Shown in pieces: positions 23,326-32,653 of a stretch of 64,000 bases of DNA (positions are counted from its first letter, which is position 1; each line of letters begins with the position of its first letter). A program made the position numbers and the translations under genes. Where the stretch lies: the NCBI GenBank assembly GCA_947474855.1, contig CANJKV010000005.1, forward strand, positions 1 through 64,000. Direction: 5' to 3'. Under the pieces are notes generated by a model. That model saw only the letters and a program-made list of their open reading frames with translations. It did no database searches and was not told the origin of the DNA. This DNA is from Aurantimonadaceae bacterium. GTDB lineage: Bacteria; Pseudomonadota; Alphaproteobacteria; Rhizobiales; Rhizobiaceae.

Positions 23326-24512
23326 AGCGCGCGCACCCAGCCGAAAGCGAGCTCCGCCAGCGCGTCGGTCGCGCGTTCGGTGAAGCTGCCCTGATCCACC
23401 GACGAGGCCGCGTAGAGATCGACGCTGAGCGACGGCTTGTCGTCGATCATCACCACCATCTGCCCGACGCGGTCGCCCTCGGCGACGGGAGCGAGCACCG
23501 GGCCGTCGTAGCGGATCGAGGCGCTGACCCGGTCGGCCTCGTCGGTCGGCACGAAGGCGACGACGGGCGCCTGGGCGACGAGCCCGACCGAACCCGCTAC
23601 CCCGCCATAGACCGCGGCCTGACCGACGACCTCGTCCGGCTGGAACAGCACGGCGCGACTGAAGGCCTGGTTGGCCCAGTCCAGCAGAGACTTGGCTTCC
23701 TTCGATCTGTCGGCATCCGACTTGAGGCCGCTGAGCGCCAGAAAGGTCTTGCGGCCGTCGCGCTCCGTCGCGCCCAAGAGCGCAAAGCCCGTTTCTTCCG
23801 TATAGCCCGTCGTCAGGCCCGTGGCGCCGACATCCATGCGCAGCAGCGGATTGCGGTTGCGCTGCAGGATCTTGTTCCACTCGAACTCCGGCTGCCTGTA
23901 GATCTGGTAAAGATCCGGATAGGTAGCCTCCATGTGACGGCCGAGGCGCACGAGATCGCGCGCCGTCACCTGCTGGCCGTCGGCCGGAAGGCCCGATGGA
24001 TTGACGAAGCGCGAGCTGGTCAGGCCGAGTTCGGCGGCGCGCTCGTTCATGCGCTCGGCGAAGCCGGCTTCGGAGCCGCTCATGCCCTCCGCAAGGATGA
24101 TGGTCGCGTCGTTGGCCGCCTGAACGATCGTCCCGCGAACGAGGTCGATCACCGGCACGCTCGACTTCAGCGCGGCGAACATGGTCGAGGTGCCGGACGG
24201 GGCGCCGCCCGTTCGCCAGGCATGTTCGGACACCGGAAAGGCACGGTCCAGCGAGAGGTCGCCTTTGGCGACGGCGTCGAACACGACCTCCATCGTCATG
24301 ACCTTGGCGAGCGAGGCCGGCGGAAACGGCGTGTCGGCATCCTTCTCGAAGAGGACTGCACCCGTTTCGCCGTCGACGATCAGAGCCTGCGCCGCCGTCG
24401 TCTCCGGGAGGCGGCCGAGCGGCTCATCGGTCTGGCCGAAGGCGAGGCTCGACGCGACGAGCGCGAAGGCGCCGAGAGCCGTCGCCGCGAGCAGCGAAAT
24501 ATTGGGTGTCAT
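23322..24512 (-). CDS. DacC/DacF-type D-alanyl-D-alanine carboxypeptidase family protein
   Basis: FPPASLAKVMTM (SxxK) and C-terminal PBP5-like domain; SxN and KTG motifs deviate (see findings). Confidence 0.88.
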   Translation of the reverse strand: MTPNISLLAATALGAFALVASSLAFGQTDEPLGRLPETTAAQALIVDGETGAVLFEKDADTPFPPASLAKVMTMEVVFDAVAKGDLSLDRAFPVSEHAWRTGGAPSGTSTMFAALKSSVPVIDLVRGTIVQAANDATIILAEGMSGSEAGFAERMNERAAELGLTSSRFVNPSGLPADGQQVTARDLVRLGRHMEATYPDLYQIYRQPEFEWNKILQRNRNPLLRMDVGATGLTTGYTEETGFALLGATERDGRKTFLALSGLKSDADRSKEAKSLLDWANQAFSRAVLFQPDEVVGQAAVYGGVAGSVGLVAQAPVVAFVPTDEADRVSASIRYDGPVLAPVAEGDRVGQMVVMIDDKPSLSVDLYAASSVDQGSFTERATDALAELAFGWVRAL

Positions 24513-24624
24513 GGAGCAGGCATCGCGGGCATGAGGTGAAACGTCGGTGCGCCTGCCATATTAGAGGCAGGCGGCAGTCGCGTCGACCGTGTCGGCGCAA
24601 CGACCAACCACGCCGCGACCGGGA

Positions 24625-25755
24625 TCAGTCCCGCAGAACGAAGGCATCCTCGGCGCCGGCCTGCCACAGCATGCGAAGCACCGTATCGGCATCGACGCCG
24701 GCGTGGAGCGTGAGCGTCAGCGCCCTGCCCTCGCCGGCCGCTTCTTCGCCGAGCGAGCCGCGACCGAGCGCCACGGCACGGACCTTCTCGACCCGCGAGC
24801 GATCGGTGAGCGTGCCGACCGAGATGATCTCGACGCCCTGCGGCGCCGCGGCGGCACCGACCTCTCGAAGTGCCGCCGCGGCGCCGGTCTCGGTCCCGGA
24901 GGCGGCGTAGGACGACATGAGCGAGGCGGCGAGCGCGAGGTTCGACGGAACCGGGACGCGTCCTTCGCCCGGCCGTTCGGCGCGGGTCGGCACCGGCACG
25001 CCGGGCGGTCGCACGCCCGGCACTTCGGAATATGCGGAGGCGACGCTCTGGCCAACCGGTGAGCGGGCCGCGGCGGTGATCGACGCGACCATCACCTGAT
25101 CCGGTGTTCCGACAGGCAGGCGGCCCTCGCCGGGCCGGAAGCTCGCCATCAGCCGCGAGGTGTCGTCACCCTCGAGCGGCGCGCGCCCCACGTACTCGAC
25201 CTTGACGTCGGCGACGCCGTCGCGATGGAAGCCGAGCATCTGCGCGGCCTTGGACGACACGTCGATCTCGCGGCCGTGGGCGTATGGCCCGCGATCGTTG
25301 ACGCGGACCATGATCCGGTTGCCGTTCTCGAGGTTTGTCACCATGGCATAAGACGGCAGCGGAAAGGTCGTGTGCGCGGCCGATAGGCCGAACATGTCGT
25401 AAACCTCGCCGTTGGCGGTGAGGCGTCCGTGGAAGTTCGCGCCGTACCAGGACGCCTTGCCGAGCTTCGCGTAGCCCGGCTGGTCTTTCGGGTAGTACCA
25501 CTTGCCGCGGACCTTGTACGGCTTGCCGACCTGCTCGCGACCCCCGCCCTTCCGAACCTTGCGAAGGTTCGAGACGCGCGGGCTCGCCGGCACGCCGAAG
25601 ACGCTCTCGCTGAAGATCGGCGCATCGTCGGGTGGCGCGAGCTCCGCCGATTCCATGACTTCGGAGGACTGGCAGGCGCTCAGGGAAAGCGAGGCGATCA
25701 CCACGATTGCGGCACTCCGCAGCGATGCCTTTCGGCTGCCAGACGCATCAGCCAT
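24625..25755 (-). CDS. rlpA: RlpA-like septal ring lytic transglycosylase with C-terminal SPOR-like region
   Basis: GKASWYGANFHGRLTANGEVYDMFGLSAAHTTFPLPS, VRVNDRGPYAHGREIDVS; lipoprotein-like N-terminus (SLSLSACQ). Confidence 0.92.
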   Translation of the reverse strand: MADASGSRKASLRSAAIVVIASLSLSACQSSEVMESAELAPPDDAPIFSESVFGVPASPRVSNLRKVRKGGGREQVGKPYKVRGKWYYPKDQPGYAKLGKASWYGANFHGRLTANGEVYDMFGLSAAHTTFPLPSYAMVTNLENGNRIMVRVNDRGPYAHGREIDVSSKAAQMLGFHRDGVADVKVEYVGRAPLEGDDTSRLMASFRPGEGRLPVGTPDQVMVASITAAARSPVGQSVASAYSEVPGVRPPGVPVPTRAERPGEGRVPVPSNLALAASLMSSYAASGTETGAAAALREVGAAAAPQGVEIISVGTLTDRSRVEKVRAVALGRGSLGEEAAGEGRALTLTLHAGVDADTVLRMLWQAGAEDAFVLRD

Positions 25756-25859
25756 CGAAACAGGTCCCCCGGTTGATCACATCGCGTGTCGGCCCGGAAA
25801 GAATCCGAGACCGGTCCTCATCCCTCGTCGGAAGAGACTAAAAGAAGATTAACGCCGCA

Positions 25860-25871
25860 TTCAATATTGAA
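25860..25871. promoter_or_regulatory. AT-rich palindrome TTCAATATTGAA in the divergent rlpA/small-ORF intergenic region
   Basis: Perfect 12-bp palindrome nested in AAGATT...AATCTT (25845..25876). Confidence 0.35.
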
Positions 25872-26062
25872 ATCTTGTGTGATGTCCCTCTCCTCATCAT
25901 CTGTGGGTTGCCTGTGACATGGATGCGACAGCATCGGGCGAATCGATTTGGCACAGCGCCGGCCCATCCCGCATTGCAACTTCGCTGGCATTTCCGCGTT
26001 TCAGAGCCGGATCGGTACAGGCTGGCGTGCTGCTTGCCAGTGCGCCCGAGAAGGAGTCCGAT

Positions 26063-26329
26063 ATGCGGGTGAAGCTTTGGCTCGGCACGAGCCTGCTGGT
26101 GGCGGTCGTCGCCTCGGGTGCCTTTTTGCTGGCGCAGCCGGAAGCCCAAGCCGTCGACGAATCTCAGGCGGTCGCCGTTTCGTGTCAGAACGACATCTCG
26201 GCCTGGGATGCGATCCGGGCGGGTTCGACGAATGCTGACCGTCGTGAGATGTCGAAGGCACTGGATGCCGCCGTGCGCTGCGGGCACCAGATCACGACGG
26301 AAGATCGCGAACTGCTGGGCGAGGTCTGA
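26063..26329 (+). CDS. Small secreted hypothetical protein (88 aa)
   Basis: Signal peptide MRVKLWLGTSLLVAVVASGAFLLAQPEAQA, two Cys, RBS-like AAGGAG upstream. Confidence 0.6.
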   Translation: MRVKLWLGTSLLVAVVASGAFLLAQPEAQAVDESQAVAVSCQNDISAWDAIRAGSTNADRREMSKALDAAVRCGHQITTEDRELLGEV

Positions 26330-26350
26330 CGACGAAACGACCATGGGGTA

Positions 26351-26376
26351 CCCCGCCCGGCTCACGCCGGACGGGG
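26351..26376. terminator. Hairpin CCCCGCCCGGC-TCAC-GCCGGACGGGG
   Basis: 10/11 bp paired arms 22 bp after the small ORF stop; no clear T-tract. Confidence 0.45.
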
Positions 26377-26944
26377 CCATGCATATTCCCGAGGAAGCTT
26401 GGATCGCTTGGGTCCGCATCCCTGCGGGAGGTGGCGGCGCGCCTTTAGCATCGATGATCCGAGAAGCGGAACCCCTGATTGCTCGTCAAGCGGCTCGCCG
26501 AGCCCTCCGATCGTTGGAGAGGAAGCCGATTTCAGAGCGAAATGGATGTCGCGGATGGCCCGCGGCCGTTCGGTTGCCGGGTCTTCGGCCAAATTGGCGA
26601 GTCGCTCGGGCTGACGATTCGGCGGAGTGCTTTCGTACGAAGCAATGGCGCAGCAAAGCTGATCCCGGTAAGAGCACGGCGTTGATCGACTGGCTCCTGG
26701 TGCTGCCCGGTGCCTTGGCGAAGCGAGACCACCAACAATGACAGTTCCGGATTTCAGAGCTGTTCAGGCCAGCGATGGGGCTCCTCCGCCACCAACCGGC
26801 CACCTTCGCCGCGGTTTCGATCTCGCGTCGCGCGCTGCCGTTCTTCACCGATTTGCCCGGCGCCTCGATGGGCTTCTCAAGCGCCCACCCAAGCCTCTGC
26901 CCGGCAAGTCGCTTCCGGCTCATCTGGGCTCAGCCGGCATCGAG

Positions 26945-27703
26945 ATGATGTCCCGTCCGGCAGGCGACGCTCCTCCTCCCGTGCGTTTCGCGATGATCAG
27001 CGTCGTCGTGCCGGCACGCAACGAAGCGGCGAACCTGCCGATCCTGGTGGAGGAGATCACGACCGCGCTCGGAGCCCGCGACCACGAGATCGTCATCGTC
27101 GACGATGGATCGTCGGACGACACGCCCGCCGTTCTGGTGGCGCTTCGTGCCTCCGGCTTCGCTGTTCGTCATGTGCGACACGACCAGGCCTGCGGGCAAA
27201 GTCGCGCGATCCGCACGGGCGCCCTTCTGGCGCGCGGCGACGTGGTCGCGACCATCGACGGCGACGGGCAGAACGACCCGCGCTTTCTTCCTCAACTCAT
27301 CGACCTTCTCGAGATGTCCGGCCGGCAGACCGCTCTGGCCGCCGGACAACGGCTGCGCCGAACCGACACGCCGATGAAGCAGGCCGCCTCGACCTTCGCC
27401 AACCGGCTGCGCTCGGCGATGCTGCGGGACGGCACGCGCGACACCGGTTGCGGGCTCAAGGCCATCCCGACGCAGATCCTGAAAACACTGCCCTACTTCG
27501 AGGGTTGGCACCGCTACCTACCGGCTCTCGTGCTGCGCGAGGGGCTGGGGGTCGTGTACCTCGACGTCGTCGACCGGAACCGGCGCTTCGGGCGATCGAA
27601 CTACGGCATCTTCGATCGCGCGCTGGTCGGAGCCGTGGACCTGTGGGGCGTCTGGTGGCTTCTGCGACGGGGGCGTCGGCGCCCGTCCGTGACGGAGCTC
27701 TAG
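26945..27703 (+). CDS. Family 2 glycosyltransferase (polyprenyl-phosphate sugar synthase/DPM1-like)
   Basis: ISVVVPARNEAANLPILVEEI, EIVIVDDGSSDDT, ATIDGDGQNDP; ATG near 26945 rather than 26738. Confidence 0.9.
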   Translation: MMSRPAGDAPPPVRFAMISVVVPARNEAANLPILVEEITTALGARDHEIVIVDDGSSDDTPAVLVALRASGFAVRHVRHDQACGQSRAIRTGALLARGDVVATIDGDGQNDPRFLPQLIDLLEMSGRQTALAAGQRLRRTDTPMKQAASTFANRLRSAMLRDGTRDTGCGLKAIPTQILKTLPYFEGWHRYLPALVLREGLGVVYLDVVDRNRRFGRSNYGIFDRALVGAVDLWGVWWLLRRGRRRPSVTEL

Positions 27704-27707
27704 CCGC

Positions 27708-28070
27708 GTGCTGCAGTCGATCGTCGACTTCTTCCACCACGTCTTCGTCGAGCGCTTCGACGCGTGGGTCGTGCTCGGCTTCGCGGCTCAGGCCATGTTC
27801 ACCGGCCGTTTCATCGTCCAGTGGATCGCGTCGGAGCGCGCCAGGCGAAGCGTCGTCCCCGTCGCTTTCTGGACGCTCTCCCTCGCAGGAGGCGCCCTTC
27901 TCCTCGTCTACGCCATCCACCGGCGCGACCCGGTCTTCATCGCGGGACAAGCCGCGGGGCTCGTCGTCTATGTCCGCAACCTCAAGCTCATCGCCGACGA
28001 GAAGCGCGGCATTCCGGCCGCAGACGCATCTCCATCCGAGCAAGGCGCCTCCACGACCAATTCCGGTTGA
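27708..28070 (+). CDS. LABN domain (lipid-A-disaccharide synthase N-terminal-like) membrane protein
   Basis: AWVVLGFAAQAMFTGRFIVQWIASERARRSVVPVAFWTLSLAGGALLL...GQAAGLVVYVRNLKLI; GTG start. Confidence 0.9.
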   Translation: MLQSIVDFFHHVFVERFDAWVVLGFAAQAMFTGRFIVQWIASERARRSVVPVAFWTLSLAGGALLLVYAIHRRDPVFIAGQAAGLVVYVRNLKLIADEKRGIPAADASPSEQGASTTNSG

Positions 28071-28183
28071 CGTCCTGCGCCTGCCAAGGCTAGAGCCCGA
28101 ACCGCGTGAACCGTTCTGCAGCGAACGTCATTTTCGGCGGTCTTGAACGAAGACCGGCGATGTCGCTGCCGACAGGAAAGCCT

Positions 28184-28270
28184 GGATGGGTGGCCGAGCG
28201 GTTGAAGGCACCGGTCTTGAAAACCGGCGGGCGGGAAACCGTCTCGTGGGTTCGAATCCCACCCCATCCG
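28184..28270 (+). tRNA. tRNA-Ser(UGA), no encoded CCA
   Basis: GGATGGG/CCCATCC acceptor stem, anticodon loop CTTGAAA, long variable arm CGGGCGGGAAACCGTCTCG, GGTTCGAATCC T-arm. Confidence 0.95.
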
Positions 28271-28329
28271 TTCCCGCCGGCGCTCGCGCGAGAGCCGAGC
28301 GCCGTGCCGCTTCCGTCAGGGTGAACGAC

Positions 28330-29526
28330 ATGCGACCTTCCGACCCGGGCCGATCGCCGGTGCGACGCAACCGGCTGTCGGCCGGCTTCGACGCCTTGGC
28401 GGGATGGGCGACGCGTCGTGTCGTCGGGATGCCGACGGCGCTCCTCTTCGTGGCGGCGGTTTTCACCCTCAACCTCGTGCTCAACATCGAGGACGGGACG
28501 GTCGGCTACGACGATCGCGAACAGCTCCGACACATGACGAGCTGGGCCTGGGGCTATTCGGGCGTTCAGCCGCCGCTTCACACCTGGATCGTAAAGTCGA
28601 TGGTGCCTATCTTCGGCGAGGGCATCGATGCGATCTACGCTGCCCGCTTCCTGGTTCTGCTTCTCGTCTTTATCGTCATGTATGGCGCCGCCAGGCTCAT
28701 GCGGCTGACGCCAGAGGGCACCGCCGCGGCGGTGCTGGGGCTGTTCCTACTGCCGCAGATTGGCTGGGAGGCGCAGCGCAGCTTCAGTCATTCGCTGACC
28801 GGGCTCCTGGGGGCCGTCGGATGCCTGGCGGCCCTGCTCTGGGTGCTTCGCGACGGCCGGCGCATCGCCTACGCCGCCCTCGGCCTCGCCGCAGCGGTCG
28901 CGCTTCTCGGAAAGTACAACGGCGCGATCCTGCTTTTGGGCCTCGCTGCCGGAACGCTCTCCGCGGCCCCGCTCGCGCGGGCGATCCGGCCGCGCCGGCT
29001 CCTCCTGTCCCTCGGCGTGTTCCTCGCCGCGATCGCGGGACCGGCTGTCTGGCTGAGCGGGCGCATCGGCACGCTCGACGACAGCGCTCACAAATTCGAA
29101 GCGGGCGGCACGGCATCGCCGATCCTGGATCGGCTCGCGGGCATGGGCTCCCTCTTGCTCGCGATCGGTGCCTATTCCGGCCTCTTCGCCGGGCTGGTTC
29201 TGCTGGCTCTGCCTCCCGGAGGGCGCCTGAAGGCGCTGCAGGACGCGGCGCGGCGCGTGAGCGAACAGGCCGAGGTGCGGCTGGTCGTCGTCGCGATCGT
29301 CGCGGGTCTGGTCCTGCTCGCGGTCGGGCTTTTCGTCGGAGGCGCCACCAACGTCGAGACGTACTGGCTCCATCCTCTGCTCGTCTTCACGCCGCTCGCC
29401 GTCGCGTCGGCCGTCGACGGACTGCCGGCCGGCGCGCGAGTCCACCGCGCCACCATCGGCAGCGCGGTTCTTGCGGCGATCGTGACGGTTCTCGCCTTCG
29501 TCCTTCGAGCGTTCGGCCTCGCCTGA
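28330..29526 (+). CDS. GT-C/GT39 (ArnT/PMT_2-like) membrane glycosyltransferase family protein
   Basis: YDDREQLRHMTSWAWGYSGVQPPLHTWIV first-loop signature, many TMs; ATG after the tRNA (track ORF begins inside the tRNA). Confidence 0.82.
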   Translation: MRPSDPGRSPVRRNRLSAGFDALAGWATRRVVGMPTALLFVAAVFTLNLVLNIEDGTVGYDDREQLRHMTSWAWGYSGVQPPLHTWIVKSMVPIFGEGIDAIYAARFLVLLLVFIVMYGAARLMRLTPEGTAAAVLGLFLLPQIGWEAQRSFSHSLTGLLGAVGCLAALLWVLRDGRRIAYAALGLAAAVALLGKYNGAILLLGLAAGTLSAAPLARAIRPRRLLLSLGVFLAAIAGPAVWLSGRIGTLDDSAHKFEAGGTASPILDRLAGMGSLLLAIGAYSGLFAGLVLLALPPGGRLKALQDAARRVSEQAEVRLVVVAIVAGLVLLAVGLFVGGATNVETYWLHPLLVFTPLAVASAVDGLPAGARVHRATIGSAVLAAIVTVLAFVLRAFGLA

Positions 29527-29543
29527 AGTCGGGACGTCGCCGG

Positions 29544-30521
29544 TCAGGCCATCGTGATGATGGTGGTGCCGGTCGTGCGCCGCGCCTCGAGGTCGCGCTG
29601 CGCATCCGCAGCCTTCTCCAAGGGATAGCGCTGGCCGATCAGGATCTTCACCGCGCCTGAGGCGATGACGTCGAAGAGGGCGTTGGCGCTCTCCTCGAAT
29701 TCCTCCCGCGTCGCCGTGTAGCCGAAGAGGCTCGGACGAGTGGCGAAGAGCGATCCCTTCTGGTTCAGGATCGCCAAGTCGACGTCCGGCAGCTTGCCTG
29801 AGGATTGGCCGAAGGTGACCCAGAGGCCGCGCCGTCGCAGGCAGTCCAGGCTCTTCGGATAGGTGTCGCGGCCAACGGAGTCGTAGACGACGTCGCATTT
29901 GCGCCCATCCGTGATCTCGGCGACTCGGGCGACGAAGTCTTCTTCGTTGTAGTTGATGACGTGGTCGTAGCCGTGCGCGAGGGCGAGTTTGCACTTTTCG
30001 GCGCTGCCGGCCGTCCCGATCACGGTCGCACCGAGATGCTTCGCCCACTGCCCGGCGATCAGCCCGACGCCGCCGGCCGCGGCATGGAAGAGGATCGTCG
30101 TGCCCGGCCCCACCTCGAAGGTGCGTCGCAGGAGATATTCTGCGGTCATGCCCTTGAGCATGGCGCCGGCAGCGACCTCGGTCTCGACGCCCGCCGGCAG
30201 CTTCGCGACCTTGTCCGCCTCGACCAAGATTGCGTCCGCATAGGTGCCGTTCGCCCCGCTATAGGCGACCCGGTCTCCGACGGTGACGGAGGACACCCCC
30301 TCGCCTACCTCCTCCACGGTGCCCGCGCCCTCCTTGCCCGGGACGAAAGGCATCTCGGCCGACTTGTAGAGGCCGGTGCGGAAGTAGACGTCGATGAAGT
30401 TGAGGCCCGCCGCGGCCTGGCGGACGCGGATCTGCCCGGGTCCCGGACGTCCCGGATCGCGCTCGCCGAGCTGGAGGACCTCCGGGCCGCCGAGCTGGCT
30501 GATGACGATGGCTCGCGTCAT
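29544..30521 (-). CDS. NADPH:quinone oxidoreductase (zinc-independent MDR)
   Basis: GLNFIDVYFRTGLYK, FHAAAGGVGLIAGQWAKHLGATVIGT. Confidence 0.93.
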   Translation of the reverse strand: MTRAIVISQLGGPEVLQLGERDPGRPGPGQIRVRQAAAGLNFIDVYFRTGLYKSAEMPFVPGKEGAGTVEEVGEGVSSVTVGDRVAYSGANGTYADAILVEADKVAKLPAGVETEVAAGAMLKGMTAEYLLRRTFEVGPGTTILFHAAAGGVGLIAGQWAKHLGATVIGTAGSAEKCKLALAHGYDHVINYNEEDFVARVAEITDGRKCDVVYDSVGRDTYPKSLDCLRRRGLWVTFGQSSGKLPDVDLAILNQKGSLFATRPSLFGYTATREEFEESANALFDVIASGAVKILIGQRYPLEKAADAQRDLEARRTTGTTIITMA

Positions 30522-30554
30522 GACGTTGTCTCCCAATATGCGTTCAGGTGGGTA

Positions 30555-31283
30555 TCAGCTCGACACGGCGCCGCCGGCGCGCCGGTCGAGCAGCTGGATG
30601 ATCCCGCCGATCGAGACGAGATAGAGGCTGGTGAGCGCGACGCCGACCCGCACCCAGGTCGGCGAGTCGAAGCCGTAAAGCAGAGCTGCGAAGCCGAAGA
30701 GCATCCACAGCACCATCACCGCGAGGTTGAGCGGCCGCAGCCGCACGACGCGCACCGGATGGAGGAACTTCACCGGCGCGAAGGTTCCGGCCGCGCACAG
30801 GACGACGACGGCGAAGACCACCCATTCGCTCGGCTGGATGGCGAAGAAAGCGAACACCACCATGTTCCAGCAGACGGGAAAGCCGCGGAAGAAGTTGTCC
30901 TTCGTCTTCATGCGCGTGTCGGCGTAATAGATCGCGCTGGTGATCACGATGAGCGCGGCCGCGATGAACGACCACGGCTTGCCGATCATGTCGGACAGGT
31001 AGAGCGCGACCGCGGGGATGAGGCAGAAGGTCGAGTAATCGATGATCGCGTCGAGCATGTCGCCGGACCAGTCCGGAAGGACGCGCTTGATCTCGACCTT
31101 GCGTGCCATCGGCCCGTCGATCCCGTCGACGAGGAGCGCGAGGCCGAGCCACGAGAACATCGCCACCCACTCCCCCTCGGCCGCCGCGATGAGCGACAGG
31201 AACGCCAGAAAGGCGCCGCTTGCCGTGAAAAGATGGACTGCGAAGGCCCGCCACCGCTGAAAAGTCGTCCCTTGAGCCGTCAT
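30555..31283 (-). CDS. pcs: Phosphatidylcholine synthase
   Basis: CDP-alcohol phosphotransferase motif DGIDGPMARKVEIKRVLPDWSGDMLDAIIDY, FPVCWNMVVF, FLHPVRVVRLRPLNL. Confidence 0.92.
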   Translation of the reverse strand: MTAQGTTFQRWRAFAVHLFTASGAFLAFLSLIAAAEGEWVAMFSWLGLALLVDGIDGPMARKVEIKRVLPDWSGDMLDAIIDYSTFCLIPAVALYLSDMIGKPWSFIAAALIVITSAIYYADTRMKTKDNFFRGFPVCWNMVVFAFFAIQPSEWVVFAVVVLCAAGTFAPVKFLHPVRVVRLRPLNLAVMVLWMLFGFAALLYGFDSPTWVRVGVALTSLYLVSIGGIIQLLDRRAGGAVSS

Positions 31284-31432
31284 CGCGCCCCGAAGCGTAT
31301 CGTCGCACGCTTCAGCTCGAAGCGCCGCTCACCTGTTGCATTCCGGTCTATCGGGCGTATCTGCCGATTCCAAGCGGAACGCGCTCGATCAGGTGCGGTT
31401 CATGCGCGCGAAACCTAGTCGGGAGCGGTGTT

Positions 31433-32653
31433 ATGGCGTCGAGGCGTTGCGAAGTGGCGGTGGTCGGCGGCGGTCTCGCAGGTGCGGCCGCGGCGATCGC
31501 CTTCGCGGCCGAGGGCTTCGACACGCTTTTTGCCGCGCCCGCCCCGCCCGAGACCGACCGCCGCTCGACCGCGCTGATCGGGCGGTCCGTCGCCTTCCTG
31601 TCCGGCATCGGCGTGTTCGAAGCGGCGCGCCCGCGGGCCGAGGCTCTGCGCTCCATGCGACTCATCGACGACACAGGTCGCCTCTTCAAGGCACCCACCG
31701 TTGAGTTCCGCGCGAGCGAGATCGGCGTTTCGGCCTTCGGCTACAACATCCTCAACTCCGACCTTGCCGCGGCGCTCGCCGAGCGGGTCGGAGCTCTCGC
31801 CTCCCACCTCACGCCCGTTGAATCGCGCGTCGAGGACATCCGCTTCGAGGACGATCACGCGGTGCTCGATCTCGGCGAGGCCGGGACGTGGCGCACGCAG
31901 CTCGTCGTCGGCGCGGACGGCCGCCGCTCGATCGCGCGCGAGAAGGCGGGCATCGCGGCGCGCGAGTGGCGCTACCCGCAGACGGCCCTCGTCTTCAACT
32001 TCGAGCATGCCCGGCCGCACGACGGCGTCTCGAACGAGTTCCACACTCGCACCGGTCCCTTCACGCAGGTTCCGCTGCCGGGCTCGCGATCCTCGCTGGT
32101 CTGGGTCGAGGCGCCCGACAGGGCGGATCTCTACGCCGATCTGAAGCCGGAGCGCCTCGGCGCTGTGGTCGAGCAGAAGCTTCACTCGATCCTGGGAGCC
32201 GTCACCGTCGAGGATTCGATCCAAGGCTTTCCCCTGTCGGGTCTGGCCGCCGCGGCGATGTCGGCTCCGCGGCTTGCGCTCGTCGGCGAAGCGGCGCACG
32301 CCTTTCCGCCGATCGGAGCGCAGGGGCTCAATCTCGGCCTGCGCGACGTCGAGGCGCTGATCTCCGCCGCGCGCAACGGCCGCGACGATCCGGGAAGCGC
32401 CAATGTCCTGAGGCGCTATGCGCAGGGGCGGCTCGGCGATGTGTCGAGCCGGTCGAGCGGCGTTGACCTGCTCAACCGCTCGCTTCTCGCCGACTTCCTT
32501 CCCGTTCAGGCGGCCCGCGGCCTCGGCCTCGGGGCGCTGCGCAACGTCGGATTCCTGCGCCATTTCGCCATGCGCGAGGGCATCTCGCCGGGCGCTGGGT
32601 TCACAGGCGTGCCCAAGTCAGTTCGGGAAGGGATCGACGGGCAGAACGCCTGA
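31433..32653 (+). CDS. UbiH/UbiF/COQ6 family FAD-dependent monooxygenase
   Basis: CEVAVVGGGLAGAAAAIAF, VGADGRRSIAREKAGI, ALVGEAAHAFPPIGAQGLNLGLRD. Confidence 0.93.
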   Translation: MASRRCEVAVVGGGLAGAAAAIAFAAEGFDTLFAAPAPPETDRRSTALIGRSVAFLSGIGVFEAARPRAEALRSMRLIDDTGRLFKAPTVEFRASEIGVSAFGYNILNSDLAAALAERVGALASHLTPVESRVEDIRFEDDHAVLDLGEAGTWRTQLVVGADGRRSIAREKAGIAAREWRYPQTALVFNFEHARPHDGVSNEFHTRTGPFTQVPLPGSRSSLVWVEAPDRADLYADLKPERLGAVVEQKLHSILGAVTVEDSIQGFPLSGLAAAAMSAPRLALVGEAAHAFPPIGAQGLNLGLRDVEALISAARNGRDDPGSANVLRRYAQGRLGDVSSRSSGVDLLNRSLLADFLPVQAARGLGLGALRNVGFLRHFAMREGISPGAGFTGVPKSVREGIDGQNA

